This document shows, in pieces, positions 44,393-54,534 of a DNA stretch of 64,000 nucleotides (the first letter of the stretch is position 1; every line of letters begins with the position of its first letter). The position numbers and the translations under genes were made by a program. The stretch spans positions 2,046,001-2,110,000 of the forward strand of contig NZ_CP141769.1 of the NCBI RefSeq assembly GCF_035621355.1, in the 5' to 3' direction. The notes beneath the pieces were generated by a model that was given only the letters and a program-made list of their open reading frames with translations, searched no databases and was not told the origin of the DNA. Source of the stretch: Thiobacillus sp. SCUT-2 (lineage in GTDB: Bacteria > Pseudomonadota > Gammaproteobacteria > Burkholderiales > Thiobacillaceae).

Positions 44393-45364
44393 TCAAATCA
44401 CCGTTCCATCGGCCTCAAGCTCGTGCCGGACCATCTCGCCGACGACGTCCCGCATCTTCTTCTGGGCTGTCCAGGCCAGGATCCGGCGCGCCTTGTCGGC
44501 ATTGCCGCAGTTGTAGCGAATCTCCGACGGCCGAAAGAGCTTCGGATCCTGAACCACGTGCTCGCGCCAATCGAGGCCAATCTCGGCAAAGGCGGCAGCG
44601 ACGAATTCTTCGAGAGAATTCGACTCACCGGTTGCGATCACGAAGTCCTCCGGTCGATCCGTCTGCAGCATGCGCCACATCGCATCAACGTATTCGGGGC
44701 TCCAGCCCCAGTCCCGCTGGATTCCCATATCGCCGAGCGTCAGCTTTTCGGTCGCTCCCCTGGAAATCCGCACCGCCGCCCGGACGATCTTCCGGGTCAC
44801 GAAGCGGGTCGGGCGCAAAGGGGACTCGTGATTGAACAGAATGCCGGTACAGGCAAACAGCCCGTAGGCAGACCTGTAATTGTCCACCAGCCAGTGCGCC
44901 GTCGATTTCGCGACCGCATATGGACTGCGTGGATGGAAGTGCGCATTTTCGTCAGCCGCCCCGGCCCCGATGTCGCCAAAACATTCACTCGAGCCCGCGT
45001 TGTAGAACCGGACCTTCGCGCCAAGAAAGCGGATGACCTCAAGAAGATTGAGCGTGCCCGTGGCGATGCTTTCGAGCGTCTCCGCAGGCTGGTCGAACGA
45101 GAGGCCGACCGAGCTCTGGCCCGCCAGGTTATAGATTTCGTCCGGTGCGCTTTGCGTGATCGCCTGCAGCACGCTTCTGAAATCGTTGGTCGCCATCGAT
45201 ACCGTCCTGACGCGATCGAGTATCCCCAGGCGCGCCAGGTTGGCGAATGAAGACGCCTGCGCGTCGCGCGACGTGCCCCAGACCTCGTAGCCCTTATCGA
45301 GAAGCAGCCGTGCCAGATAGGCCCCATCCTGCCCCGAGATCCCGCAAATCAATGCCCGTCGCAT
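44393..45364 (-). CDS. GDP-mannose 4,6-dehydratase-family epimerase/dehydratase
   Basis: A 323-residue extended SDR of the GMD branch. [31 protein letters not shown] is the NADP motif, FYNAGSSECFGD and YAVAKSTAHWLVDNYR hold the catalytic Ser/Thr-Glu and YxxxK. HESPLRPTRFVTRKI and IQRDWGWSPEYVDAMW are GMD blocks. It differs clearly from the canonical GMD encoded at 53081, so it is a second, divergent copy. It probably makes a 4-keto-6-deoxy GDP-sugar or related epimer. Confidence 0.85.
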   Translation of the reverse strand: MRRALICGISGQDGAYLARLLLDKGYEVWGTSRDAQASSFANLARLGILDRVRTVSMATNDFRSVLQAITQSAPDEIYNLAGQSSVGLSFDQPAETLESIATGTLNLLEVIRFLGAKVRFYNAGSSECFGDIGAGAADENAHFHPRSPYAVAKSTAHWLVDNYRSAYGLFACTGILFNHESPLRPTRFVTRKIVRAAVRISRGATEKLTLGDMGIQRDWGWSPEYVDAMWRMLQTDRPEDFVIATGESNSLEEFVAAAFAEIGLDWREHVVQDPKLFRPSEIRYNCGNADKARRILAWTAQKKMRDVVGEMVRHELEADGTVI

Positions 45365-45376
45365 GTTCGTTCTGCC

Positions 45377-46498
45377 TCAAGCCAGCCTTCTGTAGACATC
45401 CAGCGTTTCCGCAGCACATCGGTCCCATGAGAAGTGGCCAAGGCGCGCGCGCCCCTTCTCGACGAGGGTCCTGCGATGCGCATCGGATCCCACCACGCGC
45501 TCGATCGCTTCGCGCATCGAATCCACGTCGGCCGGATCGAAATATTCCCCTCCGTCCCCCACCACCTCGGGGATGGAACTCGTATTCCCGCATACCACGG
45601 GGCAATCATGGGCCATCGCTTCCAGCGGCGGAATGCCAAAGCCTTCATAGAGGGACGGATAGACAAACGCGCTGGCATGCTCGTAAAGGCGGGCCAGCAG
45701 GTCGTCGTCCCCGCCCATCTGTTGCACCCGTCCCTCGGACAGACCGTGTGCGGCCATCACCCCCACCTCCTCCTCGGTAAACGGCCCGCCGCCAAAGCAG
45801 ATCAATTTGAAGCCTGTCCGAAGCTGTCGAGACGATGCGTATGTCTTCAGAAGGCCGAGAAAGTTCTTGTATCCACGTCGATTCCCGACGTAAAGGAGAT
45901 AGGGCTCGCTGACAAGCCGCCCCTGTTCCGCGGCGGCAGCGGGCCCTCCCTTCATGAGGTCAAATCCCAGATGGATGACCGACGTCTTTTCCGGAGCCAA
46001 TCCCACGATCTCGATGAGATCGCGCCGAGTCGATTCGGATATGCAAATGACATGATCCGCACGCTTGGCGGCTGCGGCCTTGTGCCTCGCAGTCTTGTCG
46101 CCAAGCGGATAATCGTCCGGGAAGCGTTCGTGAATCATGTCATAGACGGTCAGCACGCGCCGCGCCCGCCGCGGCCCCAGAGCATACGCAAAGAAGTATG
46201 TCTCGTGCACGATGTCAGGCGAGTTCGCACGCAGCATGAGATCACCGATGGCCATGCCGGCAGCACGGAAGAACAGGCGCGCATAGACCGACTTGAAGCG
46301 GTCGGTCCGGGGCCCGCGAAATCCCTTTACCAGGCCGGGCGGCAGGTGCCGCAAGTAGGCATTGACGTAGAGGGGCGCCATGATCGACACGTCGACCCCC
46401 GGCTCGCCTGCAAGGCGGCTGGCGAGCTCGCAGAAATAACGCGACACCCCCCCGTAGACTTGACCGCAGAAGATCTGCGGATCGTAGGCGATTTTCAT
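45377..46498 (-). CDS. Glycosyltransferase family 4 (GT-B)
   Basis: A 373-residue GT-B enzyme. KIAYDPQIFCGQVYGGVSRYFCELASRL is the start pattern of GT4 mannosyl/rhamnosyl-type transferases, and YLLYVGNRRGYKNFLGLL and ASAFVYPSLYEGFGIPPLEAMAHDCPVVCGNTSSIPEVVGDGG form the nucleotide-sugar side (E-x7-E). The ATG at 46498 was taken since the longer frame upstream runs across the neighbouring gene. Sugar unknown. Confidence 0.9.
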   Translation of the reverse strand: MKIAYDPQIFCGQVYGGVSRYFCELASRLAGEPGVDVSIMAPLYVNAYLRHLPPGLVKGFRGPRTDRFKSVYARLFFRAAGMAIGDLMLRANSPDIVHETYFFAYALGPRRARRVLTVYDMIHERFPDDYPLGDKTARHKAAAAKRADHVICISESTRRDLIEIVGLAPEKTSVIHLGFDLMKGGPAAAAEQGRLVSEPYLLYVGNRRGYKNFLGLLKTYASSRQLRTGFKLICFGGGPFTEEEVGVMAAHGLSEGRVQQMGGDDDLLARLYEHASAFVYPSLYEGFGIPPLEAMAHDCPVVCGNTSSIPEVVGDGGEYFDPADVDSMREAIERVVGSDAHRRTLVEKGRARLGHFSWDRCAAETLDVYRRLA

Positions 46499-46518
46499 GT
46501 TCTCAATGCCACGTCCAA

Positions 46519-47336
46519 TCAGCCAATTCTCTGCAACATGAGCTGATGGTCGCTCATCGTCTTTGACCCGAGCGCCCTGCGCACGAATAGCGGGGCGATT
46601 CGGGAAACCCAGCGCCCCGTCACGACGCGCAGCAGTCGCTCGTTGATCCGCTGCGCCGACAGGATGTGAATTCCATTGGCACTGGAAAAATGAAGGCCCA
46701 TCTTCTCGGCCAGCGTTTCCAGGGTCCGATGCTTGAAGAAGCCGATGTGCTGACCTGTCGCGAAGGTGTAATACCACCAGGCGTCGGGCCGTGGGGGGTC
46801 GCCTTCATAAAGCTCGGTCGTGAAGATCAGAGTGCGTGCGCCAGAAAGTTTCAGTGTCTCGGCGACAAATGCGACGGGATCGGTCAAGTGCTCAAATACT
46901 TCGATCGCGGTAACCGCGTTGCACGGACCGTCCTCCTGCCTATATTCAAACCCTGGCACGAGGACATTGCTGCAGTACTTGTCGGCCCAATAAAAATCGA
47001 AACCGAAGTCGCGCATGAGACGGGTCAGCATGCCATAGCCGCCGGCGGCGTCCAGGTAACGCCCCTGCCCCCGCTCTCCCAAGGCCAAGTAAAGCACCCC
47101 GGCTAGCTTGCACGCGACGGCGAAATTTCTCGCCACCAGCCCTGTGTCGGCCGCAGCAATAGCGCTTGAGTATGCCTCCTCCAGCCAATGCGGATCGCGC
47201 GCGCGCAGGAACCCGCATGCGCCGCATACTTCGTAATCGGCTTGGTATTTGCCGAGGACTTCTGCCGAAAAGCAGTGCGTCATCGAACCAGAGCAAACCG
47301 GGCAGCCGCCGTCCACCTTCAAATAGTCTCCGACTG

Positions 47337-47340
<4 letters not shown>
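46519..47340 (-). CDS. Class I SAM-dependent methyltransferase with an N-terminal Cys cluster
   Basis: A 273-residue protein if started at GTG 47338-47340, which overlaps the upstream gene's stop (GTGA). An ATG at 47397 is the alternative but lies 60 bases inside that gene. CPVCSGSM and CGACGF form a zinc-ribbon-like site near the N-terminus. YLDAAGGYGMLTRLMRDFGFDFYWADKY is SAM motif I, and NAVTAIEVFEHLTDPVAFV motif II. The pattern fits methyltransferases that act on nucleotide sugars or on glycan ends. Role in the polysaccharide is inferred. Confidence 0.82.
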
Positions 47341-48246
<906 letters not shown>

Positions 48247-48254
<8 letters not shown>

Positions 48255-49185
48255 TCAAGGTCTTCCGGAAATAGGCAACGGTTTCCTTCAGTCCATCTTC
48301 CAGGGAAACCTTCGGCTCCCAGCCGAGATTCTCTCGCGCAAGGCTGATATCCGGCTGTCGCTGCTTGGGGTCGTCCGTCGGGAGCGGATGGAAAGCGAGT
48401 TTCGACTTGCTGCCCGTCAATCTCAGCACGCGCTCGGCAAGCTCGAGCATCGTGAACTCGCCAGGGTTTCCCATGTTGACCGGCCCGGTAAAGCCGTCGT
48501 CGCTGTTCATCATGCGGACGAAACCTTCGATCATGTCGTCGACATAACAGAAGGAGCGGGTCTGCTGGCCGTCGCCGTAGATCGTGATGTCTTCTCCCTT
48601 CAGCGCCTGAACGATGAAGTTGCTGACCACGCGTCCGTCGTTAGGATGCATCCGGGGGCCATAAGTATTGAATATCCGCACGACCTTGATATCCAGTCCG
48701 TGCTGCCGGTAGTAGTCAAAGAACAGCGTCTCGGCACAACGCTTTCCTTCGTCATAACACGCCCGTGGTCCGATCGGATTCACCCGCCCCCAGTAGCTTT
48801 CCTGCTGCGGATGTATTTCGGGATCGCCATATACTTCGCTCGTCGAGGCCTGAAAAATCCGCGCCTTCACGCGCTTCGCGAGTCCGAGCATGTTGATCGC
48901 ACCGTGGACACTGGTCTTGGTCGTCTGCACGGGGTCGAACTGATAATGGATCGGGCTCGCAGGACACGCCAGGTTGAAGATCCGGTCGACCTCGACGTAC
49001 AAGGGAAAGGTGACGTCATGCCGCATCAGCTCGAAGTAGGGCTCCCCGATCAAATGCGCGATGTTCTGTTTGCTGCCGGTGAAGAAATTGTCGACACATA
49101 GAACGTCGGCGCCATCCTTGATGAGCCGATCGCACAGGTGCGAGCCCAAGAACCCACCACCACCAGTGACCAGAGTTTTTATCAC
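48247..49185 (-). CDS. uxs: UDP-glucuronate decarboxylase (UDP-xylose synthase)
   Basis: A 312-residue extended [22 protein letters not shown] is the NAD motif, followed by [46 protein letters not shown] (YxxxK) and IFNTYGPRM. These are the hallmark blocks of UDP-xylose synthase. It converts UDP-glucuronate to UDP-xylose, so the polysaccharide may contain xylose or a derivative. It overlaps the next gene by eight bases. Confidence 0.95.
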
Positions 49186-49318
49186 GGAATTTATTCCTCA
49201 AGAGTGTTCGAAATTGATCATTACGGGCACCGGCAAGGCTCGCCTTCCGCCCGCCGCAGAGCAAGAACGCGAGAAAGGGATAGAGCCCTGCCGACGATAT
49301 CTGGCCTCTCACGTCCTC

Positions 49319-50563
49319 TCATGAGGCGTCATTTTCAGGCGCCATATCCCCCAAACGAGCCGCGAGCTGCATCGCCTTCTCGATGCAGATATCCATGTTG
49401 TAATACTCCCATTCGCCAAACCTTCCGAGCGTGTGGATGCCGACGTTAGTCAAGTAGGCCTTAATCTTCTTGACTGACTCTGAATAGTTTTCATCGAAAA
49501 CGACGTAGGCATGATCAGAAACATGGAAGTCGACAGCCCTTTTCAAATATCCGAACTGCTTTCCCTCTGCCTCCAGAAGTTCACGAGGCTGGTCACCAAC
49601 CGCCTCGGTAATCGTATAGCCCAACCTTGGCCGCAAGAAATTCCCGATATGGATATGCCTGTGAAACACCGTGGACGATTCAGGAAAATACGTCCAGGTC
49701 GCCTCAACCTCCTCTGACTCCCACAGAACGTTGCTGACCTTGTTGTATCGAAGCAGTCCCGCGGCCGCCTTAACGTCGCTGGGGCTATCTGCAATGAGAA
49801 AAGGGATCAAATTCAGGGGGGCCGTACTGATGATTGCGTCAACGCGCCGGTCCCCATTCACCCGCCACCCTCCTCCCGGTGCCTTCTCCAGCTGGCTTAC
49901 TTCATAGCCGCGAAAAATCTCTAATCCCTCCGCCATCGCATCCAAGAATGCGTTTTGCGTGTTGGCCTCCGGATAATAAAAATATGCATGCGGCATTTCG
50001 TCTTTCTCGGAGGAGATCAGCCCATTAAAAAAGTTCTGCTTGTTCGGCTGTGGAAGTTTCCCGTCAACCCAGTCCGGACTCATCATGGAAGGATGCCTGC
50101 CCCAAATCTTTGCGTTGTATGGAATGAAATATTCTTCCGCCAGGGAGTCACCGAACTTGATTCGGAACCATTCTTCTAGATTCGCCGCCGGACGGTCACT
50201 CGTGGATAAAAAATCCCTCGTCATTCGAAAAGCCAATTCCCGGTCGAATTCTGCAATCTGCCGCATAGAGAATTCGATTGGATAGTCAATCAGGTGGCCT
50301 CTGAACGAAATCTTCGCGATTCGCTCGACAGGATGCCAATTCTTTTTTGGCAATACCTGATGGACAAACTCCATGACCTTCGAATTCTTTGAGTTCAGGC
50401 AATGCCCACCGGTAACGTGGTAAGGAACACCGTCCACCATCCGGGCGGCCGCGATTCCACCAATGAACTCGTTGCGCTCGTAGATTTCTACTTCATGGTG
50501 CCTGGCCAGCATTCTTCCCGCCGCCAAGCCCGACACACCTGCACCGATAATCCCAATTCTCAT
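49319..50563 (-). CDS. FAD-dependent oxidoreductase, UDP-galactopyranose mutase-like
   Basis: A 414-residue flavoprotein. RIGIIGAGVSGLAAGRMLARHHEVEIYER is the FAD motif, and GVPYHVTGGHCLNSKNSKVMEFV and YPIEFSMRQIAEFD resemble the UDP-galactopyranose mutase and amine-oxidase group. It could interconvert pyranose and furanose sugars, or oxidise one. It is the start of the AT-rich stretch of the locus. It is coupled to the upstream gene (ATGA overlap at 50560-50563). Confidence 0.75.
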   Translation of the reverse strand: MRIGIIGAGVSGLAAGRMLARHHEVEIYERNEFIGGIAAARMVDGVPYHVTGGHCLNSKNSKVMEFVHQVLPKKNWHPVERIAKISFRGHLIDYPIEFSMRQIAEFDRELAFRMTRDFLSTSDRPAANLEEWFRIKFGDSLAEEYFIPYNAKIWGRHPSMMSPDWVDGKLPQPNKQNFFNGLISSEKDEMPHAYFYYPEANTQNAFLDAMAEGLEIFRGYEVSQLEKAPGGGWRVNGDRRVDAIISTAPLNLIPFLIADSPSDVKAAAGLLRYNKVSNVLWESEEVEATWTYFPESSTVFHRHIHIGNFLRPRLGYTITEAVGDQPRELLEAEGKQFGYLKRAVDFHVSDHAYVVFDENYSESVKKIKAYLTNVGIHTLGRFGEWEYYNMDICIEKAMQLAARLGDMAPENDAS

Positions 50564-51483
50564 TCCGCGACCTTTTTGATTAGTCCCTTGAGGGCCCCAG
50601 GCAACCGCCGAGATAGCTTACGAAGTCCAGCATCCTTGACATAGCGCATAAGGTCGCGCGCGAACATTAAATAGAATGCGCGCTTGTTCTTGAGGACGGA
50701 AAATTGCAGGTCGCAATACGTCAAATCCAACAACTCGTGAGACAGATCATGGTCAGCGATGAACTGCGTCAAGGGAACCTTGTTCCTTCTCCAGCATTCC
50801 GCAAGCCACCGATTTGTCTCTTCCCCCACGACTCGGTCATTTTCGATTTTGGATATGTTGGCGGTGCCGAACAAATTGATCCTCGGCCCTTTGTTGAGAA
50901 TTGCCAACCCAACAAGAAAGTGCTCGAAAATCCCCCAATCGGTAAACCTGTATTTTTTTATTGCGTCGACATTCCGCCCGCTCTGGAAGATCTGGCCATC
51001 CATGACCACAAGATCGATCCCTGACCGTAGGGAGGCAGGCACAGCCCGCGCGGCGCCCCAATCCTCAACATCACGATATGTTAGATGAGGATGCGAAATT
51101 GCAAAAAAATTATCGGTTCGATTTCTTACGAGTTCCTCAAAGAAATTCGGTTCGAGCAGAATATCGCACGTCGTCCATACAACGATGGTGCGTTCGTCAC
51201 ACTTGGAGGCCTCGCTGACCGCATTCAGCAGAACGTCTGTGAGCGAAAACCTGTACCCGCTGACGGGGCCGCTCGAATAGAAACTGGCGTCAATCGGGTA
51301 TGCCGAGACCTCTCTTTCCACGAACTTTTCATTGAAGACCGTTACGACCATCCTCCAGTTTTTGTAGGTCTGATTCCGCAGGCTCTCAATAAAGAGCCGC
51401 TGGATCTTCTCGTTCTCGGATCCATTGAAATCACGAAAAGTTACCGCTACGAGGATCTTTAGGCCTCTATCTGCTTGCGCCAT
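50560..51483 (-). CDS. Putative glycosyltransferase (GT-A-like) of the AT-rich segment
   Basis: A 307-residue protein with a GT-A-like opening: LKILVAVTFRDFNGSENEKIQRLFIESLRNQTYKNWRMVVTVFNE, then a TTCDILLEPNFFEELV stretch that could be the metal site and GIDLVVMDGQIFQSGR. I do not recognise a named family. Its N-terminus overlaps the wzx end by 25 bases. Its codon use is AT-richer than the rest of the locus. Sugar transfer is the best guess from context. Confidence 0.65.
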   Translation of the reverse strand: MAQADRGLKILVAVTFRDFNGSENEKIQRLFIESLRNQTYKNWRMVVTVFNEKFVEREVSAYPIDASFYSSGPVSGYRFSLTDVLLNAVSEASKCDERTIVVWTTCDILLEPNFFEELVRNRTDNFFAISHPHLTYRDVEDWGAARAVPASLRSGIDLVVMDGQIFQSGRNVDAIKKYRFTDWGIFEHFLVGLAILNKGPRINLFGTANISKIENDRVVGEETNRWLAECWRRNKVPLTQFIADHDLSHELLDLTYCDLQFSVLKNKRAFYLMFARDLMRYVKDAGLRKLSRRLPGALKGLIKKVAE

Positions 51484-52808
51484 TTCAGAACACCGAAAAA
51501 GTTAAGGCCGCGGAAGAACACGTACAGCAGAGGTCGCGTTCGTTTGAGAATGAGCAGCACAAGAAGCGTCGTTATGGCCTGTGCAGAGAGAGTCGCCAGC
51601 GCTGCACCTGCAATGCCATATCGCGGAATTAGAACCAGATTCATCGCGATGTTTATCAAAGCTGCGATCAGCGTCAGTAAAAAAGAGTACCTAGGAAGAT
51701 TCTCTACGAGCAGCCATTTCGATGTAAGCACCCCAAAAAACACGAACAGTGAGGCCCACATGTGGATGGCGAGCGTCGAGCCAGCTCCGGCAAACGAGAT
51801 GCCAAAAAGCATCGTGATTATCCGTTCGCTTGTGAAGCTCGTGAACAGCGCAATCGCGATTGCGGTCCATGAAAGCACGGCAGACAACCTCCGCAGCCTT
51901 TCCTGGTACAGAGAATCACTAATTCGCCGCGCATTCACAATTGCTGGAAAAAGAGAGTTACAGATTACGACAGGCACAAAGTACCAAGCCTCGGAAAGGC
52001 GCACTGCAGCCGAATACAGGCCGACCTCACGCTCCCCAAGCATTTCTTTAATCATAACCTGATCTATTCGCATATAGAGACTGACCGCGATTCCGGACAA
52101 AATCAGTGGCCAGCTTGTCCTTAACATCGCCGCGGCTTTTCTTTGATCAAAAAACCTGAAGAGACTCCCGACCTTCTGCTGCCTATAGGCAATCCACAGG
52201 GTTACGCCTAGAAAAATCTGGTCAACCAAACTTGTAAGGACGAACCAAAACAGTTCCGCTTGAACCGCGATAAGATAAAGCTTCAAGAAAGATGACGCGG
52301 CAAGCTGGGCCAGCTTGCAAATCGATGCATATCGTGAAAGGACCTTAGACTGAAAATAGAAATCTACGGCGTCGAACGCTTGAAACAGGAGCCCAGCCGC
52401 GATTATAAGAATATAGAGATTTAGCTGGGCCCCATTCCCGGTGAATCTAAGGGATAGAGCAATCAATGCGAGACTCAGAAGGGCACCAACTGCCTTAAGC
52501 CAGAAAGCGGTCCCGACATACGCGCCAGACTCGTTCGGATGGGTAACAAGATCGCGCACCACGACCCCATCTAAGCCCAACTTGGCAATTGCCCCGAACA
52601 GCGCCACAAATGCCACCGCGTAGCTGAAAACGCCAAATTCAGCCGGCCCTAAATAGCGGGCCACATAAATTCCGACGAAAAGGCCCGCAACTATGCGCGC
52701 AACTTGTTCTGCAAATAACCAGGAGGTATTGGCAAGATAACGTCGAAAGCCTTGGTGGCTCCCCATGCGCGCGCGTTGCTCGCTTAGAAAGGATTTCAGG
52801 TTGCGCAC
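51459..52808 (-). CDS. wzx: Wzx-type oligosaccharide flippase
   Basis: A 449-residue polytopic membrane protein with about 12 helices. It belongs to the polysaccharide transport branch of the MOP superfamily: NTSWLFAEQVARIVAGLFVGIYVARYLGPAEFGVFSYAVAF near the start and YMRIDQVMIKEMLGEREVGLYSAAVRLSEAWYFVP in the middle are typical. It moves lipid-linked repeat units across the inner membrane for polymerisation. It is the first gene of the long leftward run and is markedly AT-richer than flanking genes. Confidence 0.9.
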   Translation of the reverse strand: MRNLKSFLSEQRARMGSHQGFRRYLANTSWLFAEQVARIVAGLFVGIYVARYLGPAEFGVFSYAVAFVALFGAIAKLGLDGVVVRDLVTHPNESGAYVGTAFWLKAVGALLSLALIALSLRFTGNGAQLNLYILIIAAGLLFQAFDAVDFYFQSKVLSRYASICKLAQLAASSFLKLYLIAVQAELFWFVLTSLVDQIFLGVTLWIAYRQQKVGSLFRFFDQRKAAAMLRTSWPLILSGIAVSLYMRIDQVMIKEMLGEREVGLYSAAVRLSEAWYFVPVVICNSLFPAIVNARRISDSLYQERLRRLSAVLSWTAIAIALFTSFTSERIITMLFGISFAGAGSTLAIHMWASLFVFFGVLTSKWLLVENLPRYSFLLTLIAALINIAMNLVLIPRYGIAGAALATLSAQAITTLLVLLILKRTRPLLYVFFRGLNFFGVLKWRKQIEA

Positions 52809-53080
52809 AGGTCTCTCAAGAAGCCCGATGCATGCCGTAGATAATGAGGAAAAAGGCGGCTGAAAGGGTGAGCGCCGCTCTTGGGGCTTAGGTTAGGGGT
52901 CAATTTTGCGGGCTCACGTTTCGTATCGAAATATCTCGGGAAACACACGCATTATCGTGCGCTCGGGTGTCGTCCACCTCGGCGATCGGTCGTCCGTTCC
53001 AAACTCTGAGCGTAGCCGCGCTAGGAAGGGCACCATAACAACGCCTATCGACCGATGGCCAGTCTGATCCTTGCCCCCCG
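52809..53080. other. Noncoding gap with possible mobile-element scar
   Basis: This gap between wzx and gmd holds GGGGTCAATTTTGCGGGC near 52896-52913, resembling the end sequence of some insertion elements, but no transposase or full inverted repeat is visible. Base composition changes here from AT-rich (wzx) to GC-rich (gmd). Otherwise I see nothing definite. Confidence 0.3.
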
Positions 53081-54199
53081 TTACTCGTGATAGTCCATGG
53101 CCTTGTAGCCATGCTTCTTGACGAGTTCGTCGCGTTCGGCAGCCTTGAGGTCCTCGCGCACCATCTCGGCAACGAGTTCGTCGAAGCTGATCTTCGGCGT
53201 CCAGCCGAGCTTTTCCTTGGCCTTGCTCGGGTCGCCGAGCAGGGTCTCGACTTCGGTGGGACGGAAGTAGCGCGGGTCGACGGCGACGATGCAGCGGCCC
53301 TCTCCCCCTGCCCCTCCCCCACTCGCGGGTGAGGGGTGAACAAGGTAGCCCTTCTCGTCGACGCCCTGCCCTTCCCACCGGATGTCCATGCCGAGTTCCC
53401 TGGCGGCGGCGTTGACGAAGTCGCGCACGCTGTACTGGACGCCGGTGGCGATGACGAAGTCTTCGGGATGGTCCTGCTGGAGCATGAGCCACTGCATTTC
53501 GACGTAGTCACGGGCATGGCCCCAGTCGCGCTTGGCGTCGAGGTTGCCGAGGAAGAGGCAATCCTGTAGCCCGAGCTTGATGCGGGCCAGGGCGCGGGTG
53601 ATCTTGCGGGTGACGAAGGTTTCGCCGCGGATCGGGCTTTCGTGGTTGAAGAGGATGCCGTTGCAGGCATACATGCCGTAGGCTTCGCGGTAGTTGACGG
53701 TGATCCAGTAGGCGTAGAGCTTGGCGACGGCGTACGGGCTGCGCGGGTAGAAGGGGGTGGTCTCCTTCTGGGGGATTTCCTGGACGAGGCCGAAGAGCTC
53801 GCTGGTGGAGGCCTGGTAGAAGCGGGTCTGCTTTTCGAGGCCGAGGATGCGGATGGCTTCGAGGATGCGCAGGGCGCCCAAGGCGTCGGAGTTGGCGGTG
53901 TATTCGGGTTCTTCGAAGCTGACGGCGACGTGGCTCTGGGCGGCGAGGTTGTAGATCTCGTCGGGCCGGACCTGCTGGATGATGCGGATGAGGCTGGACG
54001 AATCAGTGAGGTCGCCGTGGTGCAGGATGAAGCGGCGCGATTTCTCGTGCGGGTCCTGGTACAGGTGGTCGATGCGGTCGGTGTTGAACAGCGAGGTGCG
54101 GCGCTTGATGCCGTGCACTTCGTAGCCTTTGCCCAGCAAAAACTCGGCGAGGTAGGCGCCGTCCTGGCCGGTGACGCCGGTGATGAGGGCTTTTTTCAT
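53081..54199 (-). CDS. gmd: GDP-mannose 4,6-dehydratase
   Basis: A 372-residue extended SDR converting GDP-mannose to GDP-4-keto-6-deoxymannose, precursor of GDP-fucose, rhamnose and perosamine. [65 protein letters not shown] and [13 protein letters not shown] are canonical. The start at 54199 drops a non-family leader of 34 residues. Residues about 287-302 ([16 protein letters not shown]) look inserted: they are the translation of a dispersed C-rich/G-rich repeat. No reductase for the product is seen in the window. Confidence 0.96.
   Translation of the reverse strand: MKKALITGVTGQDGAYLAEFLLGKGYEVHGIKRRTSLFNTDRIDHLYQDPHEKSRRFILHHGDLTDSSSLIRIIQQVRPDEIYNLAAQSHVAVSFEEPEYTANSDALGALRILEAIRILGLEKQTRFYQASTSELFGLVQEIPQKETTPFYPRSPYAVAKLYAYWITVNYREAYGMYACNGILFNHESPIRGETFVTRKITRALARIKLGLQDCLFLGNLDAKRDWGHARDYVEMQWLMLQQDHPEDFVIATGVQYSVRDFVNAAARELGMDIRWEGQGVDEKGYLVHPSPASGGGAGGEGRCIVAVDPRYFRPTEVETLLGDPSKAKEKLGWTPKISFDELVAEMVREDLKAAERDELVKKHGYKAMDYHE
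53294..53340 (-). repeat. C-rich/G-rich dispersed repeat inserted in gmd
   Basis: CCCTCTCCCCCTGCCCC followed by CTCCCCCACTCGCGGGTGAG matches the intergenic repeats at 9559 and 11236 and the second ileS insert. It keeps the reading frame and lies in a loop region between GYLV and the conserved VDPRYFRP. Confidence 0.65.
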
Positions 54200-54534
54200 T
54201 GGAAAGACCATTAACAAGTAAAAAGTTGCACTGCCTCTTGGCAGAACATTTTCCCGGGCTAAGGGCCAGCCCCCAGTGGGATACATGCGGCACATGGACA
54301 TCCGTCCATCGGAACTCCATGTTCAGCCTTCGAAGTGCCTAGATTATATCGTCCATCGCATGCAGCCCTCCCTGCACTTTTCCCACCTTGCAGGCGTCGC
54401 TGATGTCCCGGTGCCTGAGCCCACGTTCAACTGGCAGGTTTACAATTGCGGGCTCGACAAATATGGGCCGGCGGCGATGCCGTCTTCTCATCGGCCAAAC
54501 AACCTGAACCCCTGCTTGCGCAGGCGTGAACACC
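54200..54534. other. Divergent noncoding region between gmd and methyltransferase gene
   Basis: About 330 bases without a gene. The minus strand has TATAAT (complement of 54343-54348), a possible -10 for gmd about 145 bases before its ATG, without a clear -35. Small hairpins are CTGCC/GGCAG (54231-54244) and CCTGC/GCAGG (54511-54524), the latter just before the methyltransferase start. I see no RNA gene. Confidence 0.35.

Noticed and set aside
52890..52920. Insertion-sequence end at GGGGTCAATTTTGCG
   Set aside because: Only one short match, with no partner inverted repeat, target duplication or transposase frame; kept as a weak note in the gap entry.
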